Assembly: GCA_027365835.1 (NCBI GenBank)
Contig: DAHXLU010000001.1
Coordinates: forward strand, 1-5,678
Length of the DNA stretch: 5,678 nucleotides
Direction of reading: 5' to 3'
From: JAJZMA01 sp021850405
GTDB taxonomy: Bacteria; Chloroflexota; Dormibacteria; Aeolococcales; Aeolococcaceae
Positions 1-5,585 of the stretch are shown here, in pieces. The notes beneath the pieces were generated by a model that ran no database searches, was not told where the DNA came from, and saw nothing but the letters and a program-made list of their open reading frames with translations. Every line of letters starts with the position of its first letter. Position 1 is the stretch's first letter. The translations under genes were made by a program, and so were the position numbers.

Positions 1-74
1 ACCCATGACACCACTGGGAGAAAGAACAGCAAAACCGACTCTTTCACGCATCTATGGACAGCTCGCTCCACCAT
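1..74 (-). CDS. possible start of a membrane-anchored protein, cut by window edge
   Basis: A minus-strand frame opens with ATG at 74 (GTG at 71 is an alternative) and runs off the window. It reads 24 residues: a polar, partly basic start (MVERAVHRCVKES) followed by a hydrophobic run (VLLFFLPVVSW). A GGTGG lies 3 nt before the ATG, or 6 nt before the GTG. The layout of a short charged leader and then a hydrophobic segment would suit the N-terminal anchor of signal peptidase I, which often follows rplS in Gram-positive-type genomes, but no catalytic motif is inside the window. A competing frame starts at ATG 51 (MRERVGFAVLSPSG...) and cannot be excluded. The identification is a guess from position and hydrophobicity only. 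Confidence 0.22.
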   Translation of the reverse strand, partial: MVERAVHRCVKESVLLFFLPVVSW

Positions 75-148
75 CTGCCACCAAATCCAGCACAGCGTGG
101 TGGGCTTGAGTATTGCCATCCATTTTCAACCAGCCATCTAGCTGCCGC

Positions 149-676
149 CTACGGCTCTACTGCAGCTGGCTCGGGGCTGAGCGGTGCCTCTGCTTCCTCA
201 TCACCAGTACCGTCCCAGGCTTCAGCGTCGCCTGCTACTGGCGGAGCCATAGCGGCAGTCTCATGATGGTCCTCTGGCACCAGCTGCTCAGCATCGGATG
301 CAGCCCGCTCCCTCATCTCACCAAGCGGAAGCTCCCGTCTCTCGCGAATCCGGGCATCCTTGCCGACCTTGTCGCGCAGGTAAAACAGCTTGGCACGCCG
401 CACATCGCCGTGTCTTAGCACCTCAATCCGGTCAATACGGGGTGAGTGCACCAGGAATGTCCTCTCCACTCCAACGCCATGGGAGATCCGTCGCACCGTA
501 AAGCTGGAGCCAAGTCCCGTCTTGCCCTTGAGTGCTATAACGATGCCCTCAAACACCTGGATCCTCTCACGGGTCCCCTCTACGACCTTTACATGCACAC
601 GCACGGTATCTCCGCTTCGGAGCACCGGAACGGACTGTTTCTCTTGCTCCTTCTGGAGAATCTGCACCAGGTTCAT
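149..676 (-). CDS. rplS: 50S ribosomal protein L19 with long acidic C-terminal tail
   Basis: L19 sits at the 30S-50S interface of the large subunit. Residues 1-115 match the family closely: the N-terminal helix (MNLVQILQKEQEKQ), GDTVRVHVKVVEG at about 22-34, RERIQVFEGIVIALKG at 36-51, the GVGVERTFLVHSPRI stretch at 67-81 and the KLFYLRDKVGKDARIRER end. The family is usually about 115 residues; this protein is 175. The extra ~55 residues are rich in Ala, Glu, Asp and Pro and have no recognisable fold. The start is ATG 676, because GGAGG lies 5 nt upstream and the family begins there. An upstream GTG at 694 would add six residues (MQMEAT) and place the Shine-Dalgarno inside the gene. It is the last confident gene of the operon, 22 nt after trmD. 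Confidence 0.96.
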   Translation of the reverse strand: MNLVQILQKEQEKQSVPVLRSGDTVRVHVKVVEGTRERIQVFEGIVIALKGKTGLGSSFTVRRISHGVGVERTFLVHSPRIDRIEVLRHGDVRRAKLFYLRDKVGKDARIRERRELPLGEMRERAASDAEQLVPEDHHETAAMAPPVAGDAEAWDGTGDEEAEAPLSPEPAAVEP

Positions 677-681
677 TGTCG

Positions 682-686
682 CCTCC
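682..686 (-). promoter_or_regulatory. Shine-Dalgarno of rplS
   Basis: GGAGG with a 5-nt spacer (CGACA) before ATG 676. It decides the rplS start against the in-frame GTG at 694. It lies in the 22-nt gap after the trmD stop (TAG at 701-699). Confidence 0.8.
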
Positions 687-698
687 ATCTGCACGCGT

Positions 699-1364
699 CT
701 ATCCTGCGGGGCGTGCGCCCTTCATCACTGATTGTCTCTGATCTGCTCGCCATTCCTCTATTGCACGATGGTTCCCATTTCGAAGCACCTCAGGAACCGC
801 TCGCCCCTCAAAAACAGCAGGGCGAGTATACAGAGGTGGTTCAAAGCCTACAGCGCCAAAGGTCTCTCCCACAAGTGAGGCATCATTTCCCACCACTCCG
901 GGCAGCAACCGCACCACTGTCTCAATGACAGCAGCCGCCGCGATCTCACCACCTGAAAGGATGAAATCCCCCAGGGAAAGCTCCTCTCCTATCTCCTCCC
1001 TGGCACGCTGGTCCACCCCCTGGTAGCGCCCGCACACCAGCAGCAGCTCCTCTTGCCCAGCAAGTTCTGCCGCCTTCTGCTGGGTGAAGCGCTCTCCTTG
1101 TGGTGACATCAGGATAGCTCTTACGGCTGGTCTTGTGGCCCGCACCTGCCGCACGGCCCGGAGCACTGGCTCTGGTTTCAGCACCATACCGGCACCCCCA
1201 CCAAATGGAGCATCGTCCACCTGCCGATGTGGCGGGTCCGCAAAGGACCGCAAGTCCAGCACTTCAAGGCTAAACTGCTCGCCCAGCGCATTCCCAACGA
1301 CCCCAGCAGCCAATGGCCCTGGAAACAGTTCCGGGAAGATTGTAACCACAGTAACGTGCAGCAC
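699..1364 (-). CDS. trmD: tRNA (guanine37-N1)-methyltransferase TrmD
   Basis: TrmD uses S-adenosylmethionine to methylate N1 of G37 next to the anticodon, which prevents +1 frameshifts. It is a SPOUT-class homodimer with a trefoil-knot fold. Landmarks in the 221 residues: TIFPELF at 8-14, DDAPFGGGAGMVLKPEP at 50-66, LLVCGRYQGVDQR at 108-120, the knot segment LGDFILSGGEIAAAAVIETV at 131-150, YTRP at 179-182 and the C-terminal VPEVLRNGNHRAIEEWR at 190-206. Where the family usually has D-S-F, with the Asp proposed as general base, this protein reads E-T-F (Glu167); the 12-residue distance to the Tyr of YTRP is kept. The C-terminus is somewhat short against the usual ~230-250. The start is GTG 1364, overlapping the rimM stop as TAGTG, with GGAG 9 nt upstream; it gives the usual ~10 residues before TIFPE. 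GTG 1379 would add five residues. Confidence 0.95.
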   Translation of the reverse strand: MLHVTVVTIFPELFPGPLAAGVVGNALGEQFSLEVLDLRSFADPPHRQVDDAPFGGGAGMVLKPEPVLRAVRQVRATRPAVRAILMSPQGERFTQQKAAELAGQEELLLVCGRYQGVDQRAREEIGEELSLGDFILSGGEIAAAAVIETVVRLLPGVVGNDASLVGETFGAVGFEPPLYTRPAVFEGRAVPEVLRNGNHRAIEEWRADQRQSVMKGARPAG

Positions 1365-2008
1365 TACAGGTAGCTCCACGGCTTAACCGTGATGGTTCCT
1401 GCAGCAAGGTCCACCATCTCCACAAACTCATCCACCATGGGGTAGTGAGAAAGTGCCAAAGCTTCCTTTCCCTTGCCCAAAGTAGCGTCAGAATCCACGG
1501 AAGAATCCCCGGGGCCGCCTGTCCCATCCGTCACAACTTTTCCCCCTGACACAGTGCGGGCTGCAGCACGGCGAGTCCGACTGGACCCCGCCCTGCGATC
1601 TCCATCCTGTGCCCTCACGACCAGAAGATCCGCTCCACGGTGTGGTTCCACGTCAACAACAACTCCCAAGTGCTCACCAGCTTTTGTGCAGACTGAGAGC
1701 CCTATAAGCTCATCCACAAACCAGCTTGTATCCACACCTCCCCGGAAACAGGGGAGGTCCACAAAAAGATCCGCCCCCCTCCAGGTCTCTGCCTGCTCAA
1801 TGCTGGTCAGCTCAGTGCTCACCAGTATCCAGCTACCCCGTGGGCCCTGGTCAAGACGAGTGACAGTGAGACTTTTGCCCCGGGCCGTCAAGACCGTGCC
1901 AGCTGGAAGGCGTGCGGGATCGCCACCAAACAGCTCGATATTCAAGCTGCCGCGTAATCCATGCGGGCGGCGGACCATCCCCACACATATGAGCCTTCCT
2001 TCTGCCAT
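1364..2008 (-). CDS. rimM: ribosome maturation factor RimM with a low-complexity insertion
   Basis: RimM binds the 30S head and helps late assembly around S19. The N-terminal RimM barrel is seen in residues 1-~85: LICVGMVRRPHGLRGSLNI (6-24, the hallmark G-x-HGLRG), VTRLDQGPRGSWILVS and the TSIEQAETWRGADLFVD segment at 68-84. The C-terminal PRC-barrel starts around 94 (TSWFVDELIGLSVCTKAGEHLGVVVDV, then GADLLVV at 125-131) and ends with HYPMVDEFVEMVDLAAGTITVKP at 188-210. Between the two halves of the PRC barrel, about residues 137-182 are extra, rich in Arg, Gly, Ser and Asp, with no family counterpart. The total is 214 residues against the usual ~165-175. The start ATG 2008 is 3 nt after the khpA stop, with GAGG 8 nt upstream inside khpA. 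The last base of its stop codon is shared with the trmD GTG. Confidence 0.93.
   Translation of the reverse strand: MAEGRLICVGMVRRPHGLRGSLNIELFGGDPARLPAGTVLTARGKSLTVTRLDQGPRGSWILVSTELTSIEQAETWRGADLFVDLPCFRGGVDTSWFVDELIGLSVCTKAGEHLGVVVDVEPHRGADLLVVRAQDGDRRAGSSRTRRAAARTVSGGKVVTDGTGGPGDSSVDSDATLGKGKEALALSHYPMVDEFVEMVDLAAGTITVKPWSYL
1374..1377 (-). promoter_or_regulatory. probable Shine-Dalgarno of trmD inside the rimM end
   Basis: GGAG, 9 nt before GTG 1364, embedded in the last codons of rimM. It favours GTG 1364 over GTG 1379, for which the nearest purine run (AGGA) is about 14 nt away. The spacing is at the long end, so the call is moderate. Confidence 0.5.
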
Positions 2009-2011
2009 TGC

Positions 2012-2260
2012 TCAGTCCTCGCCAACCTCCACAAAAACCTTTTCCTGGTTCCTTAGGCCAGCGGCCCGCACAACACTGCGAATTGCCGAAATAGTACGCC
2101 CACCCTTCCCAACAATCTTTCCTATGTTCTCGGGGGCAGCGGTGATCCTGACAACAGCCCGGTCATCCTCCATGGTCGCAGCTGCAGTTGCGGCCTCCTG
2201 CCCAAAGACCGAATCCAGAATGAACTGGGTCAACTCCTGATATTGCGCAACGTCAGTCAC
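2012..2260 (-). CDS. khpA: KhpA-type KH-domain RNA-binding protein
   Basis: This small single-KH protein of the YlqC/KhpA (UPF0109) family binds RNA and in Gram-positives works with KhpB/EloR in cell elongation and sRNA biology. It has 82 residues, near the family's ~75-82. The N-terminal helix is QELTQFILDSVFG (8-20). The core is RAVVRITAAPENIGKIVGKGGRTISAIRSVVRAAG (34-68), with the GxxG loop G-K-G-G at 51-54, and the end is EKVFVEVGED. The start is GTG 2260, overlapping the rpsP stop as GTGACTGA, with GAGGGG 7 nt upstream. The longer frame from ATG 2299 would add 13 Gln/Leu-rich residues (MSLLQLQLQ...), lacks this Shine-Dalgarno, and those residues look like an antisense-frame by-product of the rpsP tail. 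It sits between rpsP and rimM, the usual place. Confidence 0.9.
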   Translation of the reverse strand: MTDVAQYQELTQFILDSVFGQEAATAAATMEDDRAVVRITAAPENIGKIVGKGGRTISAIRSVVRAAGLRNQEKVFVEVGED

Positions 2261-2702
2261 TGGTTTGCCCCTCTGCAGCTGCAACTGCAACAGGCTCATC
2301 AGCCGCCGAATCGTCGGCGAGAGTCTCCTCTCCGACAGGCTCCTCCTCCGTCACTACCGCCTCCCGCCCATCTCTGGTCGTGGCTCCCGCGGGCCGGGAT
2401 GTGCTGCTGGCTGACTCAGCGGCAGCAGTCTTCTTTGATGGCACCTGCACGCGTACCGTCTTTGGCAAAATGCCTTCGTGCTCGAGCAGCATCCTTGCAC
2501 TGTCGCTGGGACGGGCGCCATTACCAAGCCAGTATTGCACCCGCTCTGCATCCACACGAATTACAGCTGGGGTTGGCAGGGGATCGTAAAATCCAACCGC
2601 CTCAATAAACTTGCCGTCACGCGGACTGCGGGCATCAGCCACCACCAGACGGTAGCATGGCCGTTTCTTTGTACCAGTACGCTTAAGCCTGATCTTTACC
2701 AC
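2253..2702 (-). CDS. rpsP: 30S ribosomal protein S16 with acidic C-terminal extension
   Basis: S16 is a small-subunit protein bound to the 16S rRNA body and needed for assembly. Residues 1-~87 are textbook S16: MVKIRLKRTGTKKRPCYRLVVADARSPRDGKFIE (1-34, broken here by no gaps), VGFYDPLP at 36-43, VDAERVQYWLGNGARPSDSARMLLEHEGI at 50-78. The usual length is 80-95; this one is 149. The last ~58 residues are Ala/Glu/Asp/Thr-rich and probably disordered, a trait seen in Actinomycetota and Chloroflexota. The start is GTG 2702, with a strong AGGAGG (2708-2713) 5 nt upstream in an A-rich leader. The ~160-nt gap before it, after ffh, has no convincing terminator hairpin or -35/-10 pair by eye, though a secondary promoter is possible. 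The stop overlaps khpA by 8 nt. Confidence 0.95.
   Translation of the reverse strand: MVKIRLKRTGTKKRPCYRLVVADARSPRDGKFIEAVGFYDPLPTPAVIRVDAERVQYWLGNGARPSDSARMLLEHEGILPKTVRVQVPSKKTAAAESASSTSRPAGATTRDGREAVVTEEEPVGEETLADDSAADEPVAVAAAEGQTSD
2268..2273 (-). promoter_or_regulatory. Shine-Dalgarno of khpA within the end of rpsP
   Basis: GAGGGG with a 7-nt spacer (CAAACCA) before GTG 2260. It decides the khpA start in favour of the GTG rather than ATG 2299. It lies in the last codons of rpsP, as expected for coupled translation. Confidence 0.65.
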
Positions 2703-2864
2703 CTGTTCCTCCTGTTTTTTGTTGCTTTACCTTTTTGACAAGAACTTCTCATATCCATTTGTCTGCCTATCCTGCCTTGCCTGACCGCCACATCTTCACC
2801 ACTATTCATATTGCATGCTACGGGCTCTGTTCCTGCCTCCAGAATCACCGAAATGTACCTGCAA

Positions 2865-4256
2865 TCACTTCAAGTCCCTTGGCAACATACCAGTCATGTC
2901 CATCCCCTTGAGCTGGCGCATGGCCTTGGCTGTACGATACAAGCCACCCTTCCCGCCACGCACGTTGCCCATTTTTTTCATCATCGCCTGCATCTGGTGA
3001 AAATCCTTCAGCAGCCGGTTAATCTCTGACACTGCAACACCGCTTCCATTGGCAATCCGGCGGCGACGGTCGCCATCAATAATCTCTGGATTCTTCCGCT
3101 CCCTGACAGTCATGGCGCAGATTATCGCCTCCACTCTCGCGAGATCCTTCTCACTTGGCATCCTTGAGCCTGCCTGTTTCATGATCTGGGCACCATTGGG
3201 GATCATGGCCAGTAAACCTTCGAGCGGACCCATCTTGCGCAGCTGGCGCATCTGGAAAAGAAAGTCGTCAAGACTGAAACTGCCGGCCATCAGACGCTGC
3301 TCCATCTCCGCAGCATCCCTGGCATCTATGTTCTGCTGGGCTTTCTCAATCATGGTGAGTACATCGCCCATACCAAGAATGCGAGACGCCACCCGTTCCG
3401 GATAGAACGGTTCCAGTGCATCCGGGCGCTCTCCCACGCCACAGAACATGATGGGCACCCTGATCGTTTCCCGCATGGAAAGCGCTGCCCCGCCCCGGGC
3501 ATCGCCGTCCATCTTGGTAAGCACGACACCGGTGATGCCGATCTCCTCAGAGAACCGCTTGCCCACAGCAAGTGCCTCCTGGCCGGTCATCGCATCAAGC
3601 ACAAGTATCGACTGGTCAATCCGCAGACTCTTGCGAAGCTGCCTTAACTCCTCGAGCATCTGCTCATCGATCTGCAGTCTGCCGGCAGTATCCAGTATGA
3701 CTACATCACACCCAAGCCTGGCCGCCTCTCCTATTCCGCGCTTGCAAACGGCAAGGGGCAACTCGCCTGTCCGGGGAACAACTACAGGGAAATTATCCTG
3801 GCCCGCCAGAACTGCAAGCTGCTCTCCTGCAGCTGGCCGGTACACGTCTGCACCTACCAGTATCGGCCGGTGGCCATCGCTGCGGATGACGCGTGCAAGC
3901 TTTTCGCTGGTTGTTGTCTTGCCAGATCCCTGCAGTCCAATAAGCATGAGGACAGTTGGGGGGGTTGAGCTATAGATGATCTTCTGGCTTGTTCCACCCA
4001 GAAGTGCCACCAGCTCGTCGTTGACAATCTTTACCAGCTGCTGTCCCGGGGTAAGCGAGTCAAGTACCTCGGTACCGACCGCACGATCGTGGATCCGCTC
4101 CACAAAACTTCTTGCGATCTTGACATTTACGTCAGCCTCCAGAAGCGCCCGCCGCACCTCCCGAAGGCCCTCCTCAACGTCATCCTTGCTGAGGCGGCCC
4201 CTGCCGTTCAGGCGACGGAAGATATCAGTCAGGCGGTCCGAAAGAGAGTCAAACAT
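2865..4256 (-). CDS. ffh: signal recognition particle protein Ffh (SRP54 homologue)
   Basis: Ffh is the SRP GTPase that binds SRP RNA and signal sequences and docks with FtsY at the membrane. It has 463 residues, normal for the family. The N domain is 1-~98 (MFDSLSDRLTDIFRRL..., with the ALLEADVNVKIA motif at 37-48). The G domain has P-loop GLQGSGKTT at 107-115, DVYRPAA at 137-143, DTAGR at 189-193, TKMDG at 247-251 and GVGERPDALEPF at 273-284. The Met-rich M domain starts at about 325, with the SRP-RNA-binding RRRRIANGSGVAVSEINRLL at 397-416 and QMQAMMKKMG after it. ATG 4256 is chosen because AGGAG lies 6 nt upstream and the family begins MF-x-SLS; the open frame extends 25 residues further back to 4331, but that part is ylxM in another frame. 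It overlaps the ylxM stop by 8 nt (ATGTTTGA). Confidence 0.98.
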   Translation of the reverse strand: MFDSLSDRLTDIFRRLNGRGRLSKDDVEEGLREVRRALLEADVNVKIARSFVERIHDRAVGTEVLDSLTPGQQLVKIVNDELVALLGGTSQKIIYSSTPPTVLMLIGLQGSGKTTTSEKLARVIRSDGHRPILVGADVYRPAAGEQLAVLAGQDNFPVVVPRTGELPLAVCKRGIGEAARLGCDVVILDTAGRLQIDEQMLEELRQLRKSLRIDQSILVLDAMTGQEALAVGKRFSEEIGITGVVLTKMDGDARGGAALSMRETIRVPIMFCGVGERPDALEPFYPERVASRILGMGDVLTMIEKAQQNIDARDAAEMEQRLMAGSFSLDDFLFQMRQLRKMGPLEGLLAMIPNGAQIMKQAGSRMPSEKDLARVEAIICAMTVRERKNPEIIDGDRRRRIANGSGVAVSEINRLLKDFHQMQAMMKKMGNVRGGKGGLYRTAKAMRQLKGMDMTGMLPRDLK

Positions 4257-4587
4257 TCCCTGCTCCTGCCCGCTCTCCGAGCCTCCCGTCGCGCAGAACA
4301 CCCTTGGGGCCCGGGCCCTCGGGTGGATCATTCAAAAGGAGGGCGATCTGCTGTTCCAGCCGCTCGACGACTGCTACGAGCCCCAGTCTTTCCTCATACT
4401 CCTCCACACCTGCAATGGCACGGCGCACCAGATCATAGGCGCCACTCCGTGTTATTCCCATCTGGCCAGCCACCTCGGCAAACGACCAGTCCTCATCAAA
4501 GTGAAGGCGGCAGGCCTCCCTCTGCCGGCTGGTTAGCAGCGGCCCATACGCATCCAGCAGGCGGTAGAGCCGCAAGGGGATGGGCAT
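4249..4587 (-). CDS. ylxM: YlxM/p13-like helix-turn-helix protein, SRP-associated
   Basis: YlxM-family proteins (UPF0122) are small HTH proteins encoded next to ffh and linked to the SRP pathway; in streptococci the protein binds SRP components and modulates GTPase activity. The core matches: RLLDAYGPLLTSRQREACRL (9-28), then a sigma-70 region-4-like HTH with DEDWSFAEVAGQMGITRSGAYDLVRRA (31-57) and the VEEYEERLGL helix (61-70). The tail from ~85 (NDPPEGPGPKG...GAG) is Gly/Pro-rich and not conserved. Length is 112. The start is ATG 4587, which gives the usual short lead before the LLDxYGPLLT helix. The frame continues upstream to ATG 4653, but those 22 residues (MRPLLWMRYYVQ...) do not fit the family. 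No strong Shine-Dalgarno is visible at 4587, so the start is less secure than the gene. It is the first gene of the operon here. Confidence 0.85.
   Translation of the reverse strand: MPIPLRLYRLLDAYGPLLTSRQREACRLHFDEDWSFAEVAGQMGITRSGAYDLVRRAIAGVEEYEERLGLVAVVERLEQQIALLLNDPPEGPGPKGVLRDGRLGERAGAGNV
4263..4267 (-). promoter_or_regulatory. Shine-Dalgarno of ffh within ylxM
   Basis: AGGAG with a 6-nt spacer (CAGGGA) before ATG 4256. It sits in the last codons of ylxM, supports the 463-residue Ffh, and points to translational coupling with ylxM. Confidence 0.75.
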
Positions 4588-4662
4588 AGCAGAGAGAACA
4601 GGTGTCAAGGCCAAAGCCTGTACATAGTACCTCATCCAGAGCAGTGGACGCATAGCCTGGCG

Positions 4663-5106
4663 GTGGGGGATGCAGGGGAAACAGGCAACCCAGCAAATGA
4701 CGGGCCATATCCTGCAGAGCTCATTGGCGCAGGCATGGCCCGCTTAGAGGCCCCATTGCAGGAGAGGCTCGGCAGAGCTGTTGCAACATCGTTCCCCTTC
4801 CTGTGTTATGAATCAGTGCATGAGCGAAGAGGTCCTGAACTTCAAAATCTCGGGGGTAATACCTGAGGTTGCCAGGGAGCGGCTGACCAGGGTGCTGAGG
4901 AGAGCCAGACGGCGCGCCATCGTAAGGGACGGATACGAACACTGGCTGGCCATCTGGCGGCGCATGGGATGTGGGTGTACGAAACTGCACATGGGGACAT
5001 CCTCATATCGGGAGCAAGAGGGCGCAAGACAGATCTCTCTGCCCTGGCCCATACCATTGAGGACAATGGTGGCTACCTGGTAAGAGGGCTGCGCCAGGCG
5101 CAATGA
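4663..5106 (+). pseudogene. unrecognised frame-broken gene, divergent from ylxM
   Basis: No single frame spans this stretch, yet coding-like text moves between two plus-strand frames. Part A is 4663-~4805 (GTG 4663; ...PAELIGAGMARLEAPLQERLGRAVATSFPFLCYE...), in a frame that stops at 4864-4866. Part B is ~4808-4970 in the next frame (MNQCMSEEVLNFKISGVIPEVA, then an Arg-rich helix and DGYEHWLAIWRRMG); its continuation degrades into Cys/Ser-rich text and stops at 5081-5083. Part C is ~4972-5106, back in the first frame (WVYETAHGDILISGARGRK, then DLSALAHTIEDNGGYLVRGL), ending in TGA. I recognise no family. Joined, they would make a protein of ~145 residues with two frame changes (+1 near 4805, -1 near 4970). 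No slippery heptamer is visible, so decay or sequencing errors are likelier than programmed shifting. Alternatively it holds one or two short real genes, or is chance open frame in G+C-rich DNA. Confidence 0.35.
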
Positions 5107-5218
5107 GCGCAAGGCAGGGCTACCAGTGACGTGGAACGGCCAGTGGCTGTGGGCAGCAGTATACGTAAACGGTAAAATGCAGCAGGCGCAAAGGCAGCAA
5201 GCGTACAACGCAGCCACC

Positions 5219-5247
5219 CCGGAAAAGCCAGCCCCTTGCTTTTCGGG
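5219..5247. repeat. hairpin-forming inverted repeat ahead of the DUF2510 gene
   Basis: GAAAAGC (5222-5228) and GCTTTTC (5238-5244) pair perfectly over 7 bp around a 9-nt loop; one G-G mismatch and two more C-G pairs extend it outward to 5219/5247. There is no T-run after it on the plus strand, so it is not a standard intrinsic terminator. It ends 16 nt before the GGAG of the DUF2510 gene. Confidence 0.5.
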
Positions 5248-5262
5248 AGCATGGTCACACGC

Positions 5263-5266
5263 GGAG
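5263..5266 (+). promoter_or_regulatory. Shine-Dalgarno of the DUF2510 gene
   Basis: GGAG with a 5-nt spacer to GTG 5272 (8 nt to GTG 5275). It favours these starts over ATG 5251, which has GGGAG only 1 nt upstream, and TTG 5236, which lies in the hairpin loop. Confidence 0.55.
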
Positions 5267-5271
5267 ATGCA

Positions 5272-5556
5272 GTGGTGAACAATGTGCCACCAGGCTGGTA
5301 TCCAGACCCATCTGCTCCAGGGGAGCACGGGCGCCAAAGGTGGTGGGATGGCCAGGCCTGGAGCCAGAACACGCGCGAGACTACCCAGGGACAACCTAAC
5401 CCAGAAGCACTGACAGCGGCTGGTCTTGCTGGACCAGCGGTAAACCTCCCAGGGAACGCGCGCAGGCTGCGCTGGATCGCCCTAGTGGGAGTCGTGGGCC
5501 TCGCGGCATTGCTCGCAGTTGCCATAGGCGGTGTTGCAACCCTAATGGGGGTGTAA
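5272..5556 (+). CDS. small DUF2510 domain membrane protein
   Basis: This is a 94-residue protein with an N-terminal DUF2510 motif and one C-terminal membrane helix. Residues 5-30 carry the hallmark VPPGWYPDP...RQRWWDGQAW, with the conserved Trp/Tyr/Pro cluster and the WWDG turn. A Gln/Pro/Ala-rich linker (about 31-65) follows, then basic residues (NARRLRW, 62-68) and a hydrophobic helix at about 69-93 (IALVGVVGLAALLAVAIGGVA). The positive charges before the helix predict the N-terminus inside and the C-terminus outside. DUF2510 has no settled function; it is common in Actinomycetota and some Chloroflexota as the cytoplasmic end of membrane proteins. GTG 5272 is chosen for its GGAG; ATG 5251 would add seven residues. 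It stands alone, opposite to the operon, and its promoter is not evident (a TAAAAT at 5173-5178 has no good -35 partner). Confidence 0.82.
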   Translation: MVNNVPPGWYPDPSAPGEHGRQRWWDGQAWSQNTRETTQGQPNPEALTAAGLAGPAVNLPGNARRLRWIALVGVVGLAALLAVAIGGVATLMGV

Positions 5557-5585
5557 CTCAAATATTCCTCCCAGTAGTAGACAAA

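Noticed and set aside
78..103. CCACCA/TGGTGG inverted repeat after rplS as a terminator
   Set aside because: It has only 6 bp around a 14-nt loop, and no T-run follows on the minus strand.
1473..2240. Long plus-strand open frame opposite rimM and khpA
   Set aside because: It is antisense to two clear family members and rich in Pro/Ser/Arg, as expected from the complement of G+C-rich coding sequence.
2696..2809. Minus-strand 37-codon open frame (ATG 2809 to TAA 2696) filling most of the ffh-rpsP gap, encoding a basic peptide that overlaps the rpsP start
   Set aside because: There is no Shine-Dalgarno before the ATG, it includes the rpsP AGGAGG as Arg codons, and the composition mirrors an A/G-rich leader. 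It is best explained as non-coding leader.
4603..4608. TTGACA on the minus strand 15 nt before the ylxM start, looking like a -35 box
   Set aside because: A matching -10 would fall inside ylxM and the sequence there (around ATGCCC) does not resemble TATAAT. It may simply be part of an upstream in-frame codon run.
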